Shown here one piece after another: positions 11,524 to 23,284 of a DNA stretch of 64,000 bases. Location of the stretch: the NCBI RefSeq assembly GCF_900100365.1, contig NZ_FNKU01000001.1, forward strand, positions 5,025,501 through 5,089,500. The letters run 5' to 3'. How positions within the stretch are numbered: position 1 is the first letter of the stretch; each line of letters starts with the position of its first letter. The notes under the pieces were generated by a model, which saw only the letters and a list, made by a program, of their open reading frames with translations, searched no databases and had not been told where the DNA came from. This DNA comes from Pseudomonas cannabina (GTDB lineage: Bacteria; Pseudomonadota; Gammaproteobacteria; Pseudomonadales; Pseudomonadaceae). The translations under genes were made by a program, and so were the position numbers.

Positions 11524-11725
11524 TGGAATCTCCTGCAGTGAGCGAACAAAAGCAGGCCCCGTATGAGTCAGGACGTGCGTTGTGAGCGCATCGGCATGAC
11601 GATCCATTGTGTGACCTGAGAAGGTCGTAGGAGATTTCCGAGAAGAAACGAGGGGTGACGGGCGTCACATTTAGCGAAGACAGTCAGGCCCGTGCGCGCA
11701 AATAGCACGGGCCTGATGCGCTTGA

Positions 11726-13642
11726 TCAGACGGTAAAGCGGCTCACCAGGATTTGCAGGTGGTTGCCCAGGCGCGCCAGTTCGACGCTGGACGCGGCGGT
11801 TTCTTCGCTGGCTGACGAGGTCTGTTCCGAAATGTCGCGCACATTGATGATGCTGCGGTTGATCTCTTCGGCCGTGGCGCTCTGCTGCTCGGCGGCGGCA
11901 GCGATTTGCTGATTCATCGACTGGATCGCCGAAACGGTTTTGGTGATGTTTTCCAATGAGCTACCGGCCCGACGGGTCAGTTCCACACTGCTGCCGCTCA
12001 GTTCACGGCTGCTGTCCATGACCGTTGCGGCCTGCTGGGTGCCGCTTTGCAGGCTGGCAATCAGCGACTCGATCTCTTCAGTGGACTTCTGAGTGCGTTG
12101 CGCCAGGCTACGTACTTCGTCGGCGACCACGGCAAACCCGCGACCCGCTTCGCCGGCCCGGGCAGCTTCAATGGCGGCGTTCAAGGCCAGCAGGTTGGTC
12201 TGTTGTGCAACTGACTTGATAACGTCCAGCACGCTGCCGATCTTCTCGCTTTCCTGTTTCAGAGCGCCCATCGCTTCGCTGGAGTTGCCCACGGCTACCG
12301 CAAGACGTTCGATTTGCGCAATCGCCTCATTGACCACTCGCTCACCGTCACGGGCCTGCTGGTCAGCGGCAACAGCCGCTTCAGAGGCCTCTTCGGCGTT
12401 GCGCGCGACTTCCTGAACCGTTGCGGTCATTTCATGCATGGCCGTGGCCACCTGATCGGTCTCGACCTTCTGGCTGTTGACCCCGGCACTGGTCTGCTCG
12501 GTCACGGCTGACAGTTCTTCTGCGGCGCTGGCAATCTGCGTCACACCATCGCGAATCCCGCCGACCAGCTCACGCAGGCTGACGGTCATGCGTTGAATAG
12601 TGCTTTGCAGCTTGCCCAGTTCGTCCTTGCGATCAACCTGCAGATTACGACTCAGGTCGCCAGACGCGACGCGCTCTACCACCTCAAGGGTTTCCTTGAG
12701 CGGCGTGGTGATCTGGCGGGTGATGATCCATGCCGCCAGAATGCTCAGCACCAGCGCCAGAAGGGTAGCCACGGCGATCATCATGACTGACTTTTCGCTG
12801 TCGGCATCCCGGCTTTTGTTTTGTCGGGTGATCATGTCATTGCTGATCGCCAGCATGTCGGTGCCCTCGGCCGTCATCTTGTCCAGCGCGGCCTTACTGG
12901 CGGCCTGCGCGTCGCGATACTGCCCAACGGCTTCGCGATAGCCCTTGAGCCCGACCACCGCCTGCTGCAGCAGTGGCTGGTATTCAGAGGCAAGGTCTCC
13001 GGCCAGGGTGTTGATACCGGCGACGGCATCATCGATGGCCTGATTGGCGTTCTTTTCAAAGTCGGGACGGCCGCTGTAGGTGTAACCGCGCACCTGGAAG
13101 CGTGCCTGTTGAATCAGCTTGCTGACGCCGACGATGCGATTGTAGGCGAGGATGTTGTCCGCTTTGAGCAACTCGGCTTCGACCTTGTCGGCCTGATCCA
13201 CCGCTTTGTCGGCGTTGGCGCCCATCCGGGTGCGGCTGGCCTCGCGGATGTCGATGGCGTCGGTCATGTCCTTGAACGACTGGCGATACTCGCGGGTGGT
13301 CTGAATCTGGCGATCCAGAAGCTGAATGTTTTCAGGAGAGCGCAACAGGTTTCGGGCGACCAGCAGGGCGGCGTCGAGTTGGTCGAGGGTGGTTCTGACC
13401 GTGGCGGCGGTCTCTGTGTCATACAGATCCTCATAGCGCATGCGGTTGATGCGCAACTGAAGTGTTAGCTCGTTGATCTCGGCAATGGCCGTCACGCGAT
13501 CACCCCGATCGATCAGTGCCTGGTTGCTGAACCAGGCGGTTGCCGAAATCATCAGGGTCATCATAAGCACCAGGCCGAAGCCCACTGCCAGTTTCAGGCT
13601 GACGCTCGCATTTGCGAGACTTCGAGATAACCCACGAGACAT
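11726..13642 (-). CDS. methyl-accepting chemotaxis protein with HBM sensor domain
   Basis: Complete 638-aa chemoreceptor. TM1 is at about 15-37 ([20 protein letters not shown]). An all-helical periplasmic domain of about 240 residues follows, which fits the helical bimodular (HBM) fold of P. putida McpS. TM2 is at about 286-310, then HAMP, then a long cytoplasmic hairpin with the conserved tip ([20 protein letters not shown]). No C-terminal CheR-tethering pentapeptide is seen. McpS binds TCA-cycle acids; that ligand class is a guess here. The frameshifted paralogue lies 202 bp downstream, so this looks like a tandem duplication. A possible FliA promoter lies just upstream. Confidence 0.9.
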   Translation of the reverse strand: MSRGLSRSLANASVSLKLAVGFGLVLMMTLMISATAWFSNQALIDRGDRVTAIAEINELTLQLRINRMRYEDLYDTETAATVRTTLDQLDAALLVARNLLRSPENIQLLDRQIQTTREYRQSFKDMTDAIDIREASRTRMGANADKAVDQADKVEAELLKADNILAYNRIVGVSKLIQQARFQVRGYTYSGRPDFEKNANQAIDDAVAGINTLAGDLASEYQPLLQQAVVGLKGYREAVGQYRDAQAASKAALDKMTAEGTDMLAISNDMITRQNKSRDADSEKSVMMIAVATLLALVLSILAAWIITRQITTPLKETLEVVERVASGDLSRNLQVDRKDELGKLQSTIQRMTVSLRELVGGIRDGVTQIASAAEELSAVTEQTSAGVNSQKVETDQVATAMHEMTATVQEVARNAEEASEAAVAADQQARDGERVVNEAIAQIERLAVAVGNSSEAMGALKQESEKIGSVLDVIKSVAQQTNLLALNAAIEAARAGEAGRGFAVVADEVRSLAQRTQKSTEEIESLIASLQSGTQQAATVMDSSRELSGSSVELTRRAGSSLENITKTVSAIQSMNQQIAAAAEQQSATAEEINRSIINVRDISEQTSSASEETAASSVELARLGNHLQILVSRFTV

Positions 13643-13678
13643 GACTGCTCCTTTGTCTGTTATTGATTCATTCCATTT

Positions 13679-13705
13679 GCATCGGCCGCGCGCCTTCTAA
13701 CTGAA
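13679..13705 (-). promoter_or_regulatory. possible sigma-28 (FliA) promoter for the chemoreceptor gene
   Basis: On the minus strand, TTCAGTTA, 11 bases, then GCCGATGC resembles the flagellar sigma-28 consensus TAAAGTTT-N11-GCCGATAA (5 of 8 and 6 of 8 matches). It lies about 37 bp before the start codon. Chemoreceptor genes are often FliA-dependent. The -35 match is only moderate. Confidence 0.4.
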
Positions 13706-13729
13706 GCGATTTAGTCGATGTAAAAGAAC

Positions 13730-14437
13730 TCAGAACAGACGCGCGAGAAGGGCCGTGACAGCGGTTTCGACACGCAGAATGCGTTCGCCCAGTTGCACGG
13801 GTTGCAACCCGGACTGACGCAACAGGTCGACTTCATATGGAATCCAGCCGCCTTCGGGGCCGATCGCGAGGGTAACCGGACCTGTGACCGCACGCGGGCA
13901 GGCAGGGAAGTCGCCCGGATGGCCGACCAACCCCAACGTGTCAGCAGCCAGTTGTGACAAACGGTCTTCGACAAACGGTTTGAAGCGTTTTTCGATGACG
14001 ATGTCGGGCAGTACGCTGTCGCGCGCCTGCTCCAGACCGAGAATCAACTGCTCGCGGATGGCCGCCGGCTCCAGAAAGGGCGTCTGCCAGAAGCTTTTTT
14101 CGACCCGATAACTGTTCAGCAGCACCACTCTGGGAATGCCCATGGTCGCGACGGTCTGAAACACCCGACGCAACATCTTGGGACGCGGCAGCGCCAGCAG
14201 CAGGGTCAGCGGCAGTTTTGCGGGCGGCTCGGCGTCCAGCACCACACGCAGTTCGGCTTCATGGGCTTCGAGGCGCAGCAGTTCGGCATTGCCCAGCAGG
14301 CCGTTGATGCGGCCGACCCGCACGCTGTCACCGACCTCCGCGCGATGCACCTCTTGCATGTGCTTGAGGCGCCGGTCGCGCAGGACCACCCGGTCGGTCG
14401 CAATGAAGTCGGCCTCTTCGAGCAGCAGCAGGTTCAC
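13730..14437 (-). CDS. rsmE: 16S rRNA (uracil-1498-N3)-methyltransferase
   Basis: RsmE, 235 aa, SPOUT-class enzyme that methylates N3 of U1498 in 16S rRNA using S-adenosylmethionine. The knotted C-terminal domain shows the SAM-binding LAIGPEGGW segment and the closing [19 protein letters not shown]. The N-terminal PUA-like part carries [18 protein letters not shown]. The start overlaps the tatC stop by 4 bp, so it is the last gene of the tat operon; the same tail is recalled from P. aeruginosa. Confidence 0.94.
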   Translation of the reverse strand: MNLLLLEEADFIATDRVVLRDRRLKHMQEVHRAEVGDSVRVGRINGLLGNAELLRLEAHEAELRVVLDAEPPAKLPLTLLLALPRPKMLRRVFQTVATMGIPRVVLLNSYRVEKSFWQTPFLEPAAIREQLILGLEQARDSVLPDIVIEKRFKPFVEDRLSQLAADTLGLVGHPGDFPACPRAVTGPVTLAIGPEGGWIPYEVDLLRQSGLQPVQLGERILRVETAVTALLARLF

Positions 14438-15234
14438 GGCGTGGTCGCGGGTGGCTGATCTGGCTTGTCAGTGTCTTCCACTTGATCGTCCGGGTGCTCG
14501 CCGCGCTTCTTGATCATCGTGCTGCACAGGATGCCCAGTTCGAACAGCAACCACATCGGGACGGCCAGCAAGGTCTGCGAGAAGATGTCCGGCGGGGTCA
14601 GAATCATGCCGACCACAAAGCAGCCAATGATCACGTAAGGACGGATCTTCTTCAGGTATTTCACGTCGACAACGCCGATCCACACCAGCAACACCACGGC
14701 CACCGGGATTTCGAAGGCCACGCCGAAGGCGAAGAACAACGTCATCACGAAGTCCAGGTAACTGGCGATATCCGTCATCATCGACACGCCTTCCGGCGTT
14801 ACGCTGGCGAAGAAGTGGAAGATGATCGGAAAGACCAGAAAGTAAGCGAACGCCATGCCTGCGTAAAACAGGATGATGCTGGAGACCAGCAGCGGAATGG
14901 CCACGCGCTTCTCATGCTTGTACAGGCCGGGAGCGATAAAGCCCCAGATCTGATGCAGGATGACCGGCATGGACAGGAACAGCGCCACCATCATGGTCAG
15001 CTTGAATGGCGTGATGAACGGCGAAGCCACGTCCGTGGCGATCATCGTTGCGCCTTCGGGCAGATAGACCCGCAGCGGAGCAGACACCAGGGTGTAGATC
15101 TTCTGCGTGAAGTAGAACAGACCGGCAAAAATCAGAAACACTGCCGCAACACAGCGCAGCAGACGTGTACGCAACTCGGTGAGGTGCGAGATCAGCGGCA
15201 TTTGCTGATCGTTTTCCGGGATATCAGCGCTCAT
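14434..15234 (-). CDS. tatC: Sec-independent protein translocase subunit TatC
   Basis: TatC, 266 aa, the polytopic inner-membrane subunit that, with TatB, recognises twin-arginine signal peptides on folded cargo. It has the TatC hallmarks [13 protein letters not shown] at the N-terminus and about six hydrophobic segments, with [25 protein letters not shown] in the middle. The charged C-terminal tail ([12 protein letters not shown]) is cytoplasmic. It overlaps tatB upstream and rsmE downstream by 4 bp each, indicating tight coupling. Confidence 0.97.
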   Translation of the reverse strand: MSADIPENDQQMPLISHLTELRTRLLRCVAAVFLIFAGLFYFTQKIYTLVSAPLRVYLPEGATMIATDVASPFITPFKLTMMVALFLSMPVILHQIWGFIAPGLYKHEKRVAIPLLVSSIILFYAGMAFAYFLVFPIIFHFFASVTPEGVSMMTDIASYLDFVMTLFFAFGVAFEIPVAVVLLVWIGVVDVKYLKKIRPYVIIGCFVVGMILTPPDIFSQTLLAVPMWLLFELGILCSTMIKKRGEHPDDQVEDTDKPDQPPATTP

Positions 15235-15698
15235 GGGGCTCGCGGTGGCAATGACGAATCGTGGACGGGAGGCGTCGGAGGCGGCGCAGAAGCGTCAGTC
15301 GGCTTCGCGGTTTTCTCCAGCGACAGCCCGGTTTTCGGCACCGCAGGTTCTGCGGGACCGATCTCGTGGTGAGCGGTGGCTGCGGGTTCCGCCGGTGCTG
15401 GTGCTGGTGTCGGCGCCGGGCTTACCGGTTCGTAAGGGGTCTCGGGATGCTGATTCTGAGCGAACATTTTCCGCGCTTCATCTTCAAGCGAAAGAATGTG
15501 CTCGTTATGCAGCTGCCGACGAATTTCGTCGGCCCCGATTTCACGTTCAACTTCCTGTTTGATCGCATTGAAGCTGCGCTTCAGGCGACCGATCCATAAG
15601 CCTGCGGTGCGTGCCGCACCCGGCAGGCGCTCGGGACCCAGTACCAGCAAGGCAACCAGGCCGACAAGCAGCAGTTCAGAGAAGCTGATACCGAACAT
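15231..15698 (-). CDS. tatB: Sec-independent protein translocase subunit TatB
   Basis: TatB, 155 aa: a short N-terminal membrane helix ([21 protein letters not shown], with the Glu in the helix start), an amphipathic helix, then a long Pro/Ala-rich variable tail. It partners TatC in the receptor complex. It begins 4 bp after tatA and overlaps tatC by 4 bp. The LGPERLP hinge separates it from TatA-type proteins. Confidence 0.95.
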   Translation of the reverse strand: MFGISFSELLLVGLVALLVLGPERLPGAARTAGLWIGRLKRSFNAIKQEVEREIGADEIRRQLHNEHILSLEDEARKMFAQNQHPETPYEPVSPAPTPAPAPAEPAATAHHEIGPAEPAVPKTGLSLEKTAKPTDASAPPPTPPVHDSSLPPRAP

Positions 15699-15702
15699 GG
15701 GC

Positions 15703-15978
15703 TTAAACCTGGTCTTTGCGGATCGGCTCGTCGACTTTGTGCGCTTGCGCGTCGATGGTGTGCGGCTGATTCAGAGGCGAGCCCTGAGGAGCCGGTTGGG
15801 CCTGCTGCGGCTGGGCAGCCGGTTGCTCTTCCGGTTTGTCATCGTCGTGCATGGCCTTGCGAAAGCCTTTGATCGACTCGCCGACGTCACTGCCCAGGCC
15901 CTTGAGTTTCTTGGTCCCGAAAACCAGTACTACGACGATCAGGATGACGATCCAGTGTTTCCAGTCAAAAATACCCAT
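15703..15978 (-). CDS. tatA: Sec-independent protein translocase subunit TatA
   Basis: TatA, 91 aa: one membrane helix ([21 protein letters not shown], with the FGTKKL hinge), an amphipathic helix ([13 protein letters not shown]), and a Gln/Pro-rich tail. It oligomerises to form the transport path for folded proteins. First of tatABC, 44 bp after hisE, so it may also be read from the his/ubi transcript. Confidence 0.95.
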   Translation of the reverse strand: MGIFDWKHWIVILIVVVLVFGTKKLKGLGSDVGESIKGFRKAMHDDDKPEEQPAAQPQQAQPAPQGSPLNQPHTIDAQAHKVDEPIRKDQV

Positions 15979-16022
15979 GAAACAGTCCTCGTAGAAGATT
16001 TCAAGCTTGAAAGGGGTAAGCG

Positions 16023-16355
16023 TTATTCTGCTGTGCGAGCGGCTTTTTCAGCGTGTCCGGACAGCCCGAACCGGCGATCCAGCTCATCGAGCACGGCCTG
16101 CGGATGCTGACCGAGCGCGGCGAGCATTACCATGCTGTGAAACCACAGGTCAGCCGTTTCGTAGATCACGTCGCTGCAGTCACCGCTGACCGCAGCGTCC
16201 TTGGCGGCGATGATCGTCTCAATCGACTCTTCGCCAAGCTTTTCCAGAATCTTGTTCAGGCCCTTGTGGTACAGGCTGGCGACGTAAGAGCTGTCGGCGG
16301 CCGCATCCTTGCGCGATTCCAGCACCTCTGCCAGGCGGGACAACGTATCAGTCAT
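16023..16355 (-). CDS. hisE: phosphoribosyl-ATP pyrophosphatase
   Basis: HisE, 110 aa, all-alpha MazG-like enzyme of histidine synthesis that converts phosphoribosyl-ATP to phosphoribosyl-AMP. The metal/nucleotide-binding segment [14 protein letters not shown] and the [13 protein letters not shown] stretch ([17 protein letters not shown]) are present. It is separate from hisI, starting 2 bp after it, as in pseudomonads; enterics fuse the two. Confidence 0.95.
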   Translation of the reverse strand: MTDTLSRLAEVLESRKDAAADSSYVASLYHKGLNKILEKLGEESIETIIAAKDAAVSGDCSDVIYETADLWFHSMVMLAALGQHPQAVLDELDRRFGLSGHAEKAARTAE

Positions 16356-16357
16356 GT

Positions 16358-16750
16358 TCAGTGGCCTGCTGGGTAAATAGCATCAGGATCTTTCAGCACC
16401 GAGTCTACGGTCTTCCAGCCTGAGTCTTCATAAACGCGGTAGAAGCAACTTTCGCGGCCGGTATGGCAGGCGATGCCGCCGATCTGCTCGACCATCAGGA
16501 TAATGACGTCGGCGTCACAGTCGAGGCGCAGTTCATGCAGCTTTTGCACATGACCCGATTCTTCACCCTTGCGCCAGAGTTTGCCACGCGAACGCGACCA
16601 ATAGATTGCACGATTCTCGGATGCGGTCAGGCTCAGCGCTTCGCGGTTCATCCAGGCCATCATCAGTACCCGGCCGGTCTTGTGATCCTGAGCGATTGCA
16701 GGCACCAGACCGTCGCTGTTCCAGTGAATCTCGTCCAGCCAGTCTTTCAT
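16358..16750 (-). CDS. hisI: phosphoribosyl-AMP cyclohydrolase
   Basis: HisI, 130 aa, opens the purine ring of phosphoribosyl-AMP in the third step of histidine synthesis. The zinc and magnesium ligands are visible in [16 protein letters not shown] and in [11 protein letters not shown]. The N-terminal [22 protein letters not shown] is typical. It is placed between ubiB (67 bp upstream) and hisE. Confidence 0.96.
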   Translation of the reverse strand: MKDWLDEIHWNSDGLVPAIAQDHKTGRVLMMAWMNREALSLTASENRAIYWSRSRGKLWRKGEESGHVQKLHELRLDCDADVIILMVEQIGGIACHTGRESCFYRVYEDSGWKTVDSVLKDPDAIYPAGH

Positions 16751-16817
16751 ATCTACTCCGGCAGCCGGACTTCAGGCCCGGCGGATTGAACAGTGTGCCA
16801 GCGCCATACGCTGCTGG

Positions 16818-19056
<2,239 letters not shown>

Positions 19057-19057
<1 letters not shown>

Positions 19058-19827
19058 CAGGGTTTGATACCGCGATGCAGGGCGACGATGCCGGAAGTCA
19101 TGTTGTGATAGGTCACACGATCAAAACCGGCTTCGACCATCATCGACTTCAGCGTTTCCTGATTGGGGTGCATGCGGATCGATTCGGCCAGATAGCGGTA
19201 GCTTTCTGCGTCATTGGTGACCAGCTTGCCCATCAACGGCATGAAGGCGAACGAATAAGCATCGTAGGCCTTGGTCATCAGCTTGTTGGTCGGTTTGGAA
19301 AACTCCAGCACCAGCAGGCGGCCGCCGGGCTTGAGCACGCGCAGCATGGAGCGCAGCGCGTCTTCCTTGTGCGTCACGTTGCGCAGGCCGAAGGCGATGG
19401 TCACGCAGTCGAAGTGGTTATCCGGAAAGGGCAGCTTTTCAGCGTCTGCCTGGACGAATTCCACGTTACCAGCAACGCCGAGGTCGAGCAGACGGTCGCG
19501 ACCGACCTTGAGCATGGAAGCGTTGATGTCAGCCAGCACCACATGGCCGGTCGGGCCGACCAGTTTCGAGAACTTGCGGGTCAGGTCGCCTGTGCCACCG
19601 GCGATGTCCAGCACACGGTTGCCCGCGCGAACGCCTGAAAGCTCAATGGCAAAACGTTTCCACAGGCGGTGCATGCCACCCGACAGAAGGTCGTTCATCA
19701 GGTCGTACTTGGCCGCAACCGAGTGGAAAACCTCAGCGACTTTTTCGGCCTTCTGGCTTTCCGGCACATGTTTGTAACCGAAGTGAGTCGTAGGTTCGGC
19801 ATCGCTGCCTTTGCGCTGATCGTTCAT
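19057..19827 (-). CDS. ubiE: ubiquinone/menaquinone biosynthesis C-methyltransferase
   Basis: UbiE, 256 aa, class I SAM-dependent methyltransferase for the C-methylation step of ubiquinone synthesis. Motif I is [12 protein letters not shown]. The family signatures [17 protein letters not shown] and LEFSKP are present. It heads the minus-strand ubiE-ubiJ-ubiB-hisI-hisE-tatABC-rsmE run and is divergent from the small PHA-associated gene, with 142 bp between the starts. Confidence 0.97.
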
Positions 19828-19969
19828 ATCGCTTCACCGGAATAGAGTGCGGTCATTCTAATCGCCAAGGCCGGCTTTGTCTTGACAAGGCTCACCAGCA
19901 ACGCTTTCTTGGCTGCGGGCGGGTGTATTTAGTTGCTCCGCATTTTATCCGACGATCAAGGAACACCCC

Positions 19970-20248
19970 ATGGCCAAGATAACCGTTGAACGCCCGCACA
20001 CGCTGGGCCTGGAAAAGGCCCGTGAGAAGGCCGATCAACTGGTCGAGAAGCTGGCGGAAAAATACGGCCTGGCCCACGAATGGGCGGGCGATACAGTGAA
20101 ACTGGAAGGCAAGGGCGCCAAAGGCCGGGTCGACGTCGAAGAAGCGCTGATTCGCATCAACATCGAGCTGAACTTCATCCTTTCGACGATGAGCGGTTCG
20201 ATCAAGACCGAAGTCGAGCGCGTGCTGGACAAGGCACTGGCTGCCTGA
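19970..20248 (+). CDS. polyhydroxyalkanoic acid system family protein
   Basis: Small 92-aa protein of the PHA-system family (putative PHA granule regulator). It starts MAKITVERPHTLGLEKAREKA and has no signal peptide. In P. aeruginosa, from memory, the equivalent gene lies between ubiE and phaI, as here. The biochemical role is unknown; the link to polyhydroxyalkanoate rests on context and family name. The IS5-family element begins 20 bp after its stop and separates it from phaI. Confidence 0.85.
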   Translation: MAKITVERPHTLGLEKAREKADQLVEKLAEKYGLAHEWAGDTVKLEGKGAKGRVDVEEALIRINIELNFILSTMSGSIKTEVERVLDKALAA

Positions 20249-20264
20249 GCCCGGCTTTTTCAGC

Positions 20265-21127
20265 CTAGGGTCTGTTCCCGTTTGCACGTAACCCATTGAT
20301 CCTTATGAGAACAGCCCCGTATTGTTGGAGTTCTCACACAACACCAATACGAGCCTGCAATGCCCCGATTAATGCTCAGTGATGAGCACTGGCCGAAGCT
20401 ACGAGAAATTTTGCTACACGAATCGATCTACAACAAGCGAGATTTGCGCACCACGGTTGAAGGCATGCTGTATCGCATGCGTGTGGGTTGCCCTTGGCGA
20501 GACCTGCCGAAAGCGTTTGGAAACTGGAGCAAGGTCTACAAGCGGTTCAATGCCTGGTCTGCTTCAGGCAAGTGGGTCAAGGTGCTTGAGGTGCTGATGA
20601 CTGATCCTGACATGGAGTGGGTCTTCATTGATGGCAGCTATGCCAAGGCTCATCAGCACAGCGCAGGTGCTGCCAGCACGCAGGACCAGGCCATCGGAAA
20701 AAGCCGAGCCGGTAACACCAGCAAGATTCACCTGGCTGTAGACGCTTGTGGGCTGCCTATTGCATTTGACGTGACCGCAGGCCAGACCAATGATTGTTCG
20801 CAGGCGGCCTCGTTGATTGCCAAGGTGCCCGATGCAGAAGTGATCATTGCGGACAAGGGCTACGACACTGAAGCGATACGGGCTCAGGTCGAGCAGCAAG
20901 GCAGCAAAGTGGTGATTCCACGAAAGCGCAATTCTCTGAAAGGGAACGCAGATCTGGACAAAGGGTTATATCGCAATCGACATCTCGTAGAAAACGCCTT
21001 CGCCCGGTTGAAGCATTTCCGGGCGGTGGCTTCTCGATTTGACAAACTCAAGAGAAACTATGAAAGCGTCATAGCAATGGCCTGCGCTTTTCTGTGGCTA
21101 CCAATGTGAAACGGGAACAGACCCTAG
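20265..21127. mobile_element. IS5-family insertion sequence, 855 bp plus CTAG duplication
   Basis: The element at 20269-21123 is bounded by perfect 15-bp inverted repeats, GGTCTGTTCCCGTTT on the left and its complement on the right. It is flanked on both sides by CTAG (20265-20268 and 21124-21127), best read as a 4-bp target duplication; alternatively part of the CTAG belongs to the ends. One intact transposase fills it. The ends and frame look undamaged, which suggests a recent insertion. It splits the gap between the PHA-system gene and phaI, leaving 86 bp upstream of the phaI start. Confidence 0.9.
20360..21109 (+). CDS. IS5-family transposase
   Basis: DDE transposase of 249 aa in a single frame. 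The N-terminal part has the IS5-family signature GCPWRDLPKAFGNW. The catalytic triad is visible as Asp91 (FIDGSY), Asp165 (IADKGYD) and Glu211 (RHLVENAFARLK). The subgroup is probably IS427-like, judging from the short duplicated CTAG and small size. It carries no cargo. Confidence 0.93.
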   Translation: MPRLMLSDEHWPKLREILLHESIYNKRDLRTTVEGMLYRMRVGCPWRDLPKAFGNWSKVYKRFNAWSASGKWVKVLEVLMTDPDMEWVFIDGSYAKAHQHSAGAASTQDQAIGKSRAGNTSKIHLAVDACGLPIAFDVTAGQTNDCSQAASLIAKVPDAEVIIADKGYDTEAIRAQVEQQGSKVVIPRKRNSLKGNADLDKGLYRNRHLVENAFARLKHFRAVASRFDKLKRNYESVIAMACAFLWLPM

Positions 21128-21213
21128 GGTGAGCATTCTAATTTTTCTCCGTAGCGTGATGCCCATGCCCTTTGAAAGGGCGGTTCCTTCAACTTTCGAG
21201 CATGAGGTGCAGC

Positions 21214-21687
21214 ATGGCCAACGCGAACACGAAGAAAAAAATCGAAGACGAGCAGGCATCCGCGCTTACTGATGTGCGGCGGTATGCGCGCAAGATATGG
21301 CTGGCCGGGCTCGGTGCCTATGCCCGGGTCAATGAGGAAGGCTCGCAGTACGTCAAAGAGCTGATCAAGGCTGGCGAAGAAACCGAAAAAGATGTCCGCA
21401 AAACCGTCGACGCACAAAGGCTTGCCGCCAACAGCGAGATCGATTCGGTCAAAGGCGAAGTGTCGTCTGCCAAGGGGCGTGTCGAGGCTCGACTCGACAG
21501 AATCGAGAGCGCTTTCGACCGTCGCGTCGCAAAGGCCTTGAACCGGATCGGTATCCCGTCTAAACATGATGTAGACACGCTCTCTGCCAAGCTCGACGAG
21601 CTGACGGCATTGCTTGATCGTGTCGGGCCTAAAAAGCTCGAACGCGCCGGGCCACAACGGCTCAAACGTTCCGAGTCTGGACAATAA
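21214..21687 (+). CDS. phaI: phasin PhaI
   Basis: Polyhydroxyalkanoate granule-associated phasin, 157 aa. The ATG at 21214 follows GAGGTG. The protein is charged and helical, with the phasin stretch YARKIWLAGLGAYARVNEEGSQYVKELI and a Leu-heptad region toward the end (DTLSAKLDELTALLDR). It coats PHA granules in the cytoplasm. It shares the first part of its sequence plan with phaF, which follows 10 bp later. The IS5-family element may have displaced its native promoter. Confidence 0.92.
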   Translation: MANANTKKKIEDEQASALTDVRRYARKIWLAGLGAYARVNEEGSQYVKELIKAGEETEKDVRKTVDAQRLAANSEIDSVKGEVSSAKGRVEARLDRIESAFDRRVAKALNRIGIPSKHDVDTLSAKLDELTALLDRVGPKKLERAGPQRLKRSESGQ

Positions 21688-21697
21688 GGAGAGCAGG

Positions 21698-22468
21698 ATG
21701 GCTGGCAAGAAGAAAATCGACAAAGAAGGCAGTTCATGGATTGGCGAGGTTGAAAAATACTCTCGGCAGATCTGGCTGGCGGGTCTGGGGGCTTACTCCA
21801 AGATAAGCAACGACGGCAGCAAGCTGTTCGAGACGCTGGTCAAGGACGGCGAAAAGGCCGAGAAACTGACCAAGGTCGAAGCGCAGAAGCAACTGGATGA
21901 CGTCAAGGACACGGCCAAATCGGCCAAATCCCGCGTTGGCGACGTGAAAGACCTCGCGCTCGGCAAGTGGAGTGAGCTGGAAGGTGCGTTCGACAAGCGC
22001 CTGAACAGCGCCATTTCGCGTCTGGGTGTACCGAGCCGCAATGAAGTCAAGTCGCTGCACAGCAAGGTCGATCAGTTGACCCGGCAGATCGAGTTGTTGA
22101 CCGGCGAGAAAGCCAAGCCTGTTGCATCGAGTACGCCAGCCGCCAAGCCGGGGCCGAAATCTGCGGCCAAACCGTTGGTCAAGGCCGCCGCCAAAAGCGT
22201 CGCTAAAACAGCGGACAAGGCAGCAGCCAAAACCGCAGCGGCCAAACCTGTTGTGAAGAAAGCAGCAGCCAAGCCGGTAGACGCGGCCAACAAGGCGGCG
22301 ACGGCAACCGCCAGTAAAGCCAAGGCCGCAGCCAAACCTGCCGCTGCGAAAAAACCAGCGGCTAGAAAACCGGCTGCCAAGCCAGCCGCATCGGCAACTG
22401 CGTCCACCACCCCGACCACCGCCCCCGCGCCGTCGGCGGCCCCGGAAACGTCAGCCAGTCAGTCCTGA
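21698..22468 (+). CDS. phaF: phasin/granule segregation protein PhaF
   Basis: PhaF, 256 aa. Residues 1-140 are a phasin domain paralogous to PhaI (YSRQIWLAGLGAYSKI and a leucine-zipper-like LHSKVDQLTRQIELL). From about 145 to the end it is a basic histone-H1-like tail of AAKP repeats (AAKPAAAKKPAARKPAAKP). In P. putida PhaF binds granules through the first part and DNA through the tail, and helps share granules between daughter cells. The start is the ATG after GGAGAGCAGG. A terminator follows. Confidence 0.93.
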   Translation: MAGKKKIDKEGSSWIGEVEKYSRQIWLAGLGAYSKISNDGSKLFETLVKDGEKAEKLTKVEAQKQLDDVKDTAKSAKSRVGDVKDLALGKWSELEGAFDKRLNSAISRLGVPSRNEVKSLHSKVDQLTRQIELLTGEKAKPVASSTPAAKPGPKSAAKPLVKAAAKSVAKTADKAAAKTAAAKPVVKKAAAKPVDAANKAATATASKAKAAAKPAAAKKPAARKPAAKPAASATASTTPTTAPAPSAAPETSASQS

Positions 22469-22487
22469 CAACAGGCTGCACAACCAC

Positions 22488-22519
22488 AAAGCCCGCTCTG
22501 CAAAACAGGCGGGCTTTTT
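22488..22519 (+). terminator. terminator between phaF and phaD
   Basis: Stem AAAGCCCGC / GCGGGCTTT with a loop of about a dozen bases, followed by a T run (GGGCTTTTTG). It sits 20 bp after phaF and before the convergent end of phaD, so it may serve both strands. Confidence 0.8.
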
Positions 22520-22618
22520 GTTGTTTCAGACGCACACTGAAGATCGGACGCAGCGCGTCCAGAACGGCAGGCGGCGCGGCGCGAGATGTGTCCAGAAGAA
22601 CGCTTATCGTACCCACCT

Positions 22619-23233
22619 CTACCCATCCAGATACTCCATCGCCAACCGCTCCGCCGTGTGCCTGGAGGCCGGCAGCAGGTGTGGCGTCACCAGCATCATG
22701 ATCTGGTAAACCACCACTCGCACTTCTCCTTCACGGCCCAGAATGCGCTGGTAGTCCAGGGAGAACAGCAGGGTCATGGTGATCTGTTCCACCAGTTGCC
22801 CCAGCGCCCGGGTTTCGCTGACCAGTTGCCCTTGAGATTTCAGGCGCGCCAGCAGTGACGCCAGGGTGCGTTTGAGTGAGTTGAGCAGATTGCGGATGCC
22901 CCGCGCCAGTTTGGGCAGCCGCCCCGCGAGATTGGACAGGTCTTGAAACAGAAACCGATAGTGCGCAAGCCGCTCGACGATCAGGTGCAGGAACATCCAG
23001 TAATCTTCGGCCTCGAGCCGGGCATCCGATGGCGGGTCGAGCAGCGGCGCCAGCTCGCTCTGAAAGCGCTCGAACAGCCCCAGAATCAGTGGCTCTTTGC
23101 CGTGAAAGTGGTAATACAGATTACCGGGGCTGATGCCCATTTCATTGGCAATCTCCAGCGTCGACACGTTGGGCTCGCCCTGTTGATTGAACAGCGTCAA
23201 CGCATATTCAAGGATACGGTCGCGGGTCTTCAT
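22619..23233 (-). CDS. phaD: TetR-family regulator of PHA genes
   Basis: PhaD, 204 aa, TetR-family protein. The N-terminal helix-turn-helix is clear (NVSTLEIANEMGISPGNLYYHFHGKEPL). The rest is a helical ligand-binding domain. In P. putida PhaD activates phaC1 and phaI promoters in response to a fatty-acid-derived CoA. It lies 51 bp after phaZ; the second synthase gene phaC2 that usually separates the two is absent. Confidence 0.93.
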   Translation of the reverse strand: MKTRDRILEYALTLFNQQGEPNVSTLEIANEMGISPGNLYYHFHGKEPLILGLFERFQSELAPLLDPPSDARLEAEDYWMFLHLIVERLAHYRFLFQDLSNLAGRLPKLARGIRNLLNSLKRTLASLLARLKSQGQLVSETRALGQLVEQITMTLLFSLDYQRILGREGEVRVVVYQIMMLVTPHLLPASRHTAERLAMEYLDG

Positions 23234-23284
23234 CCGGTCTTCTTGTTCGAGAGTCTGAGATCCGTGAGCGGGGCCAGGCCCGGG

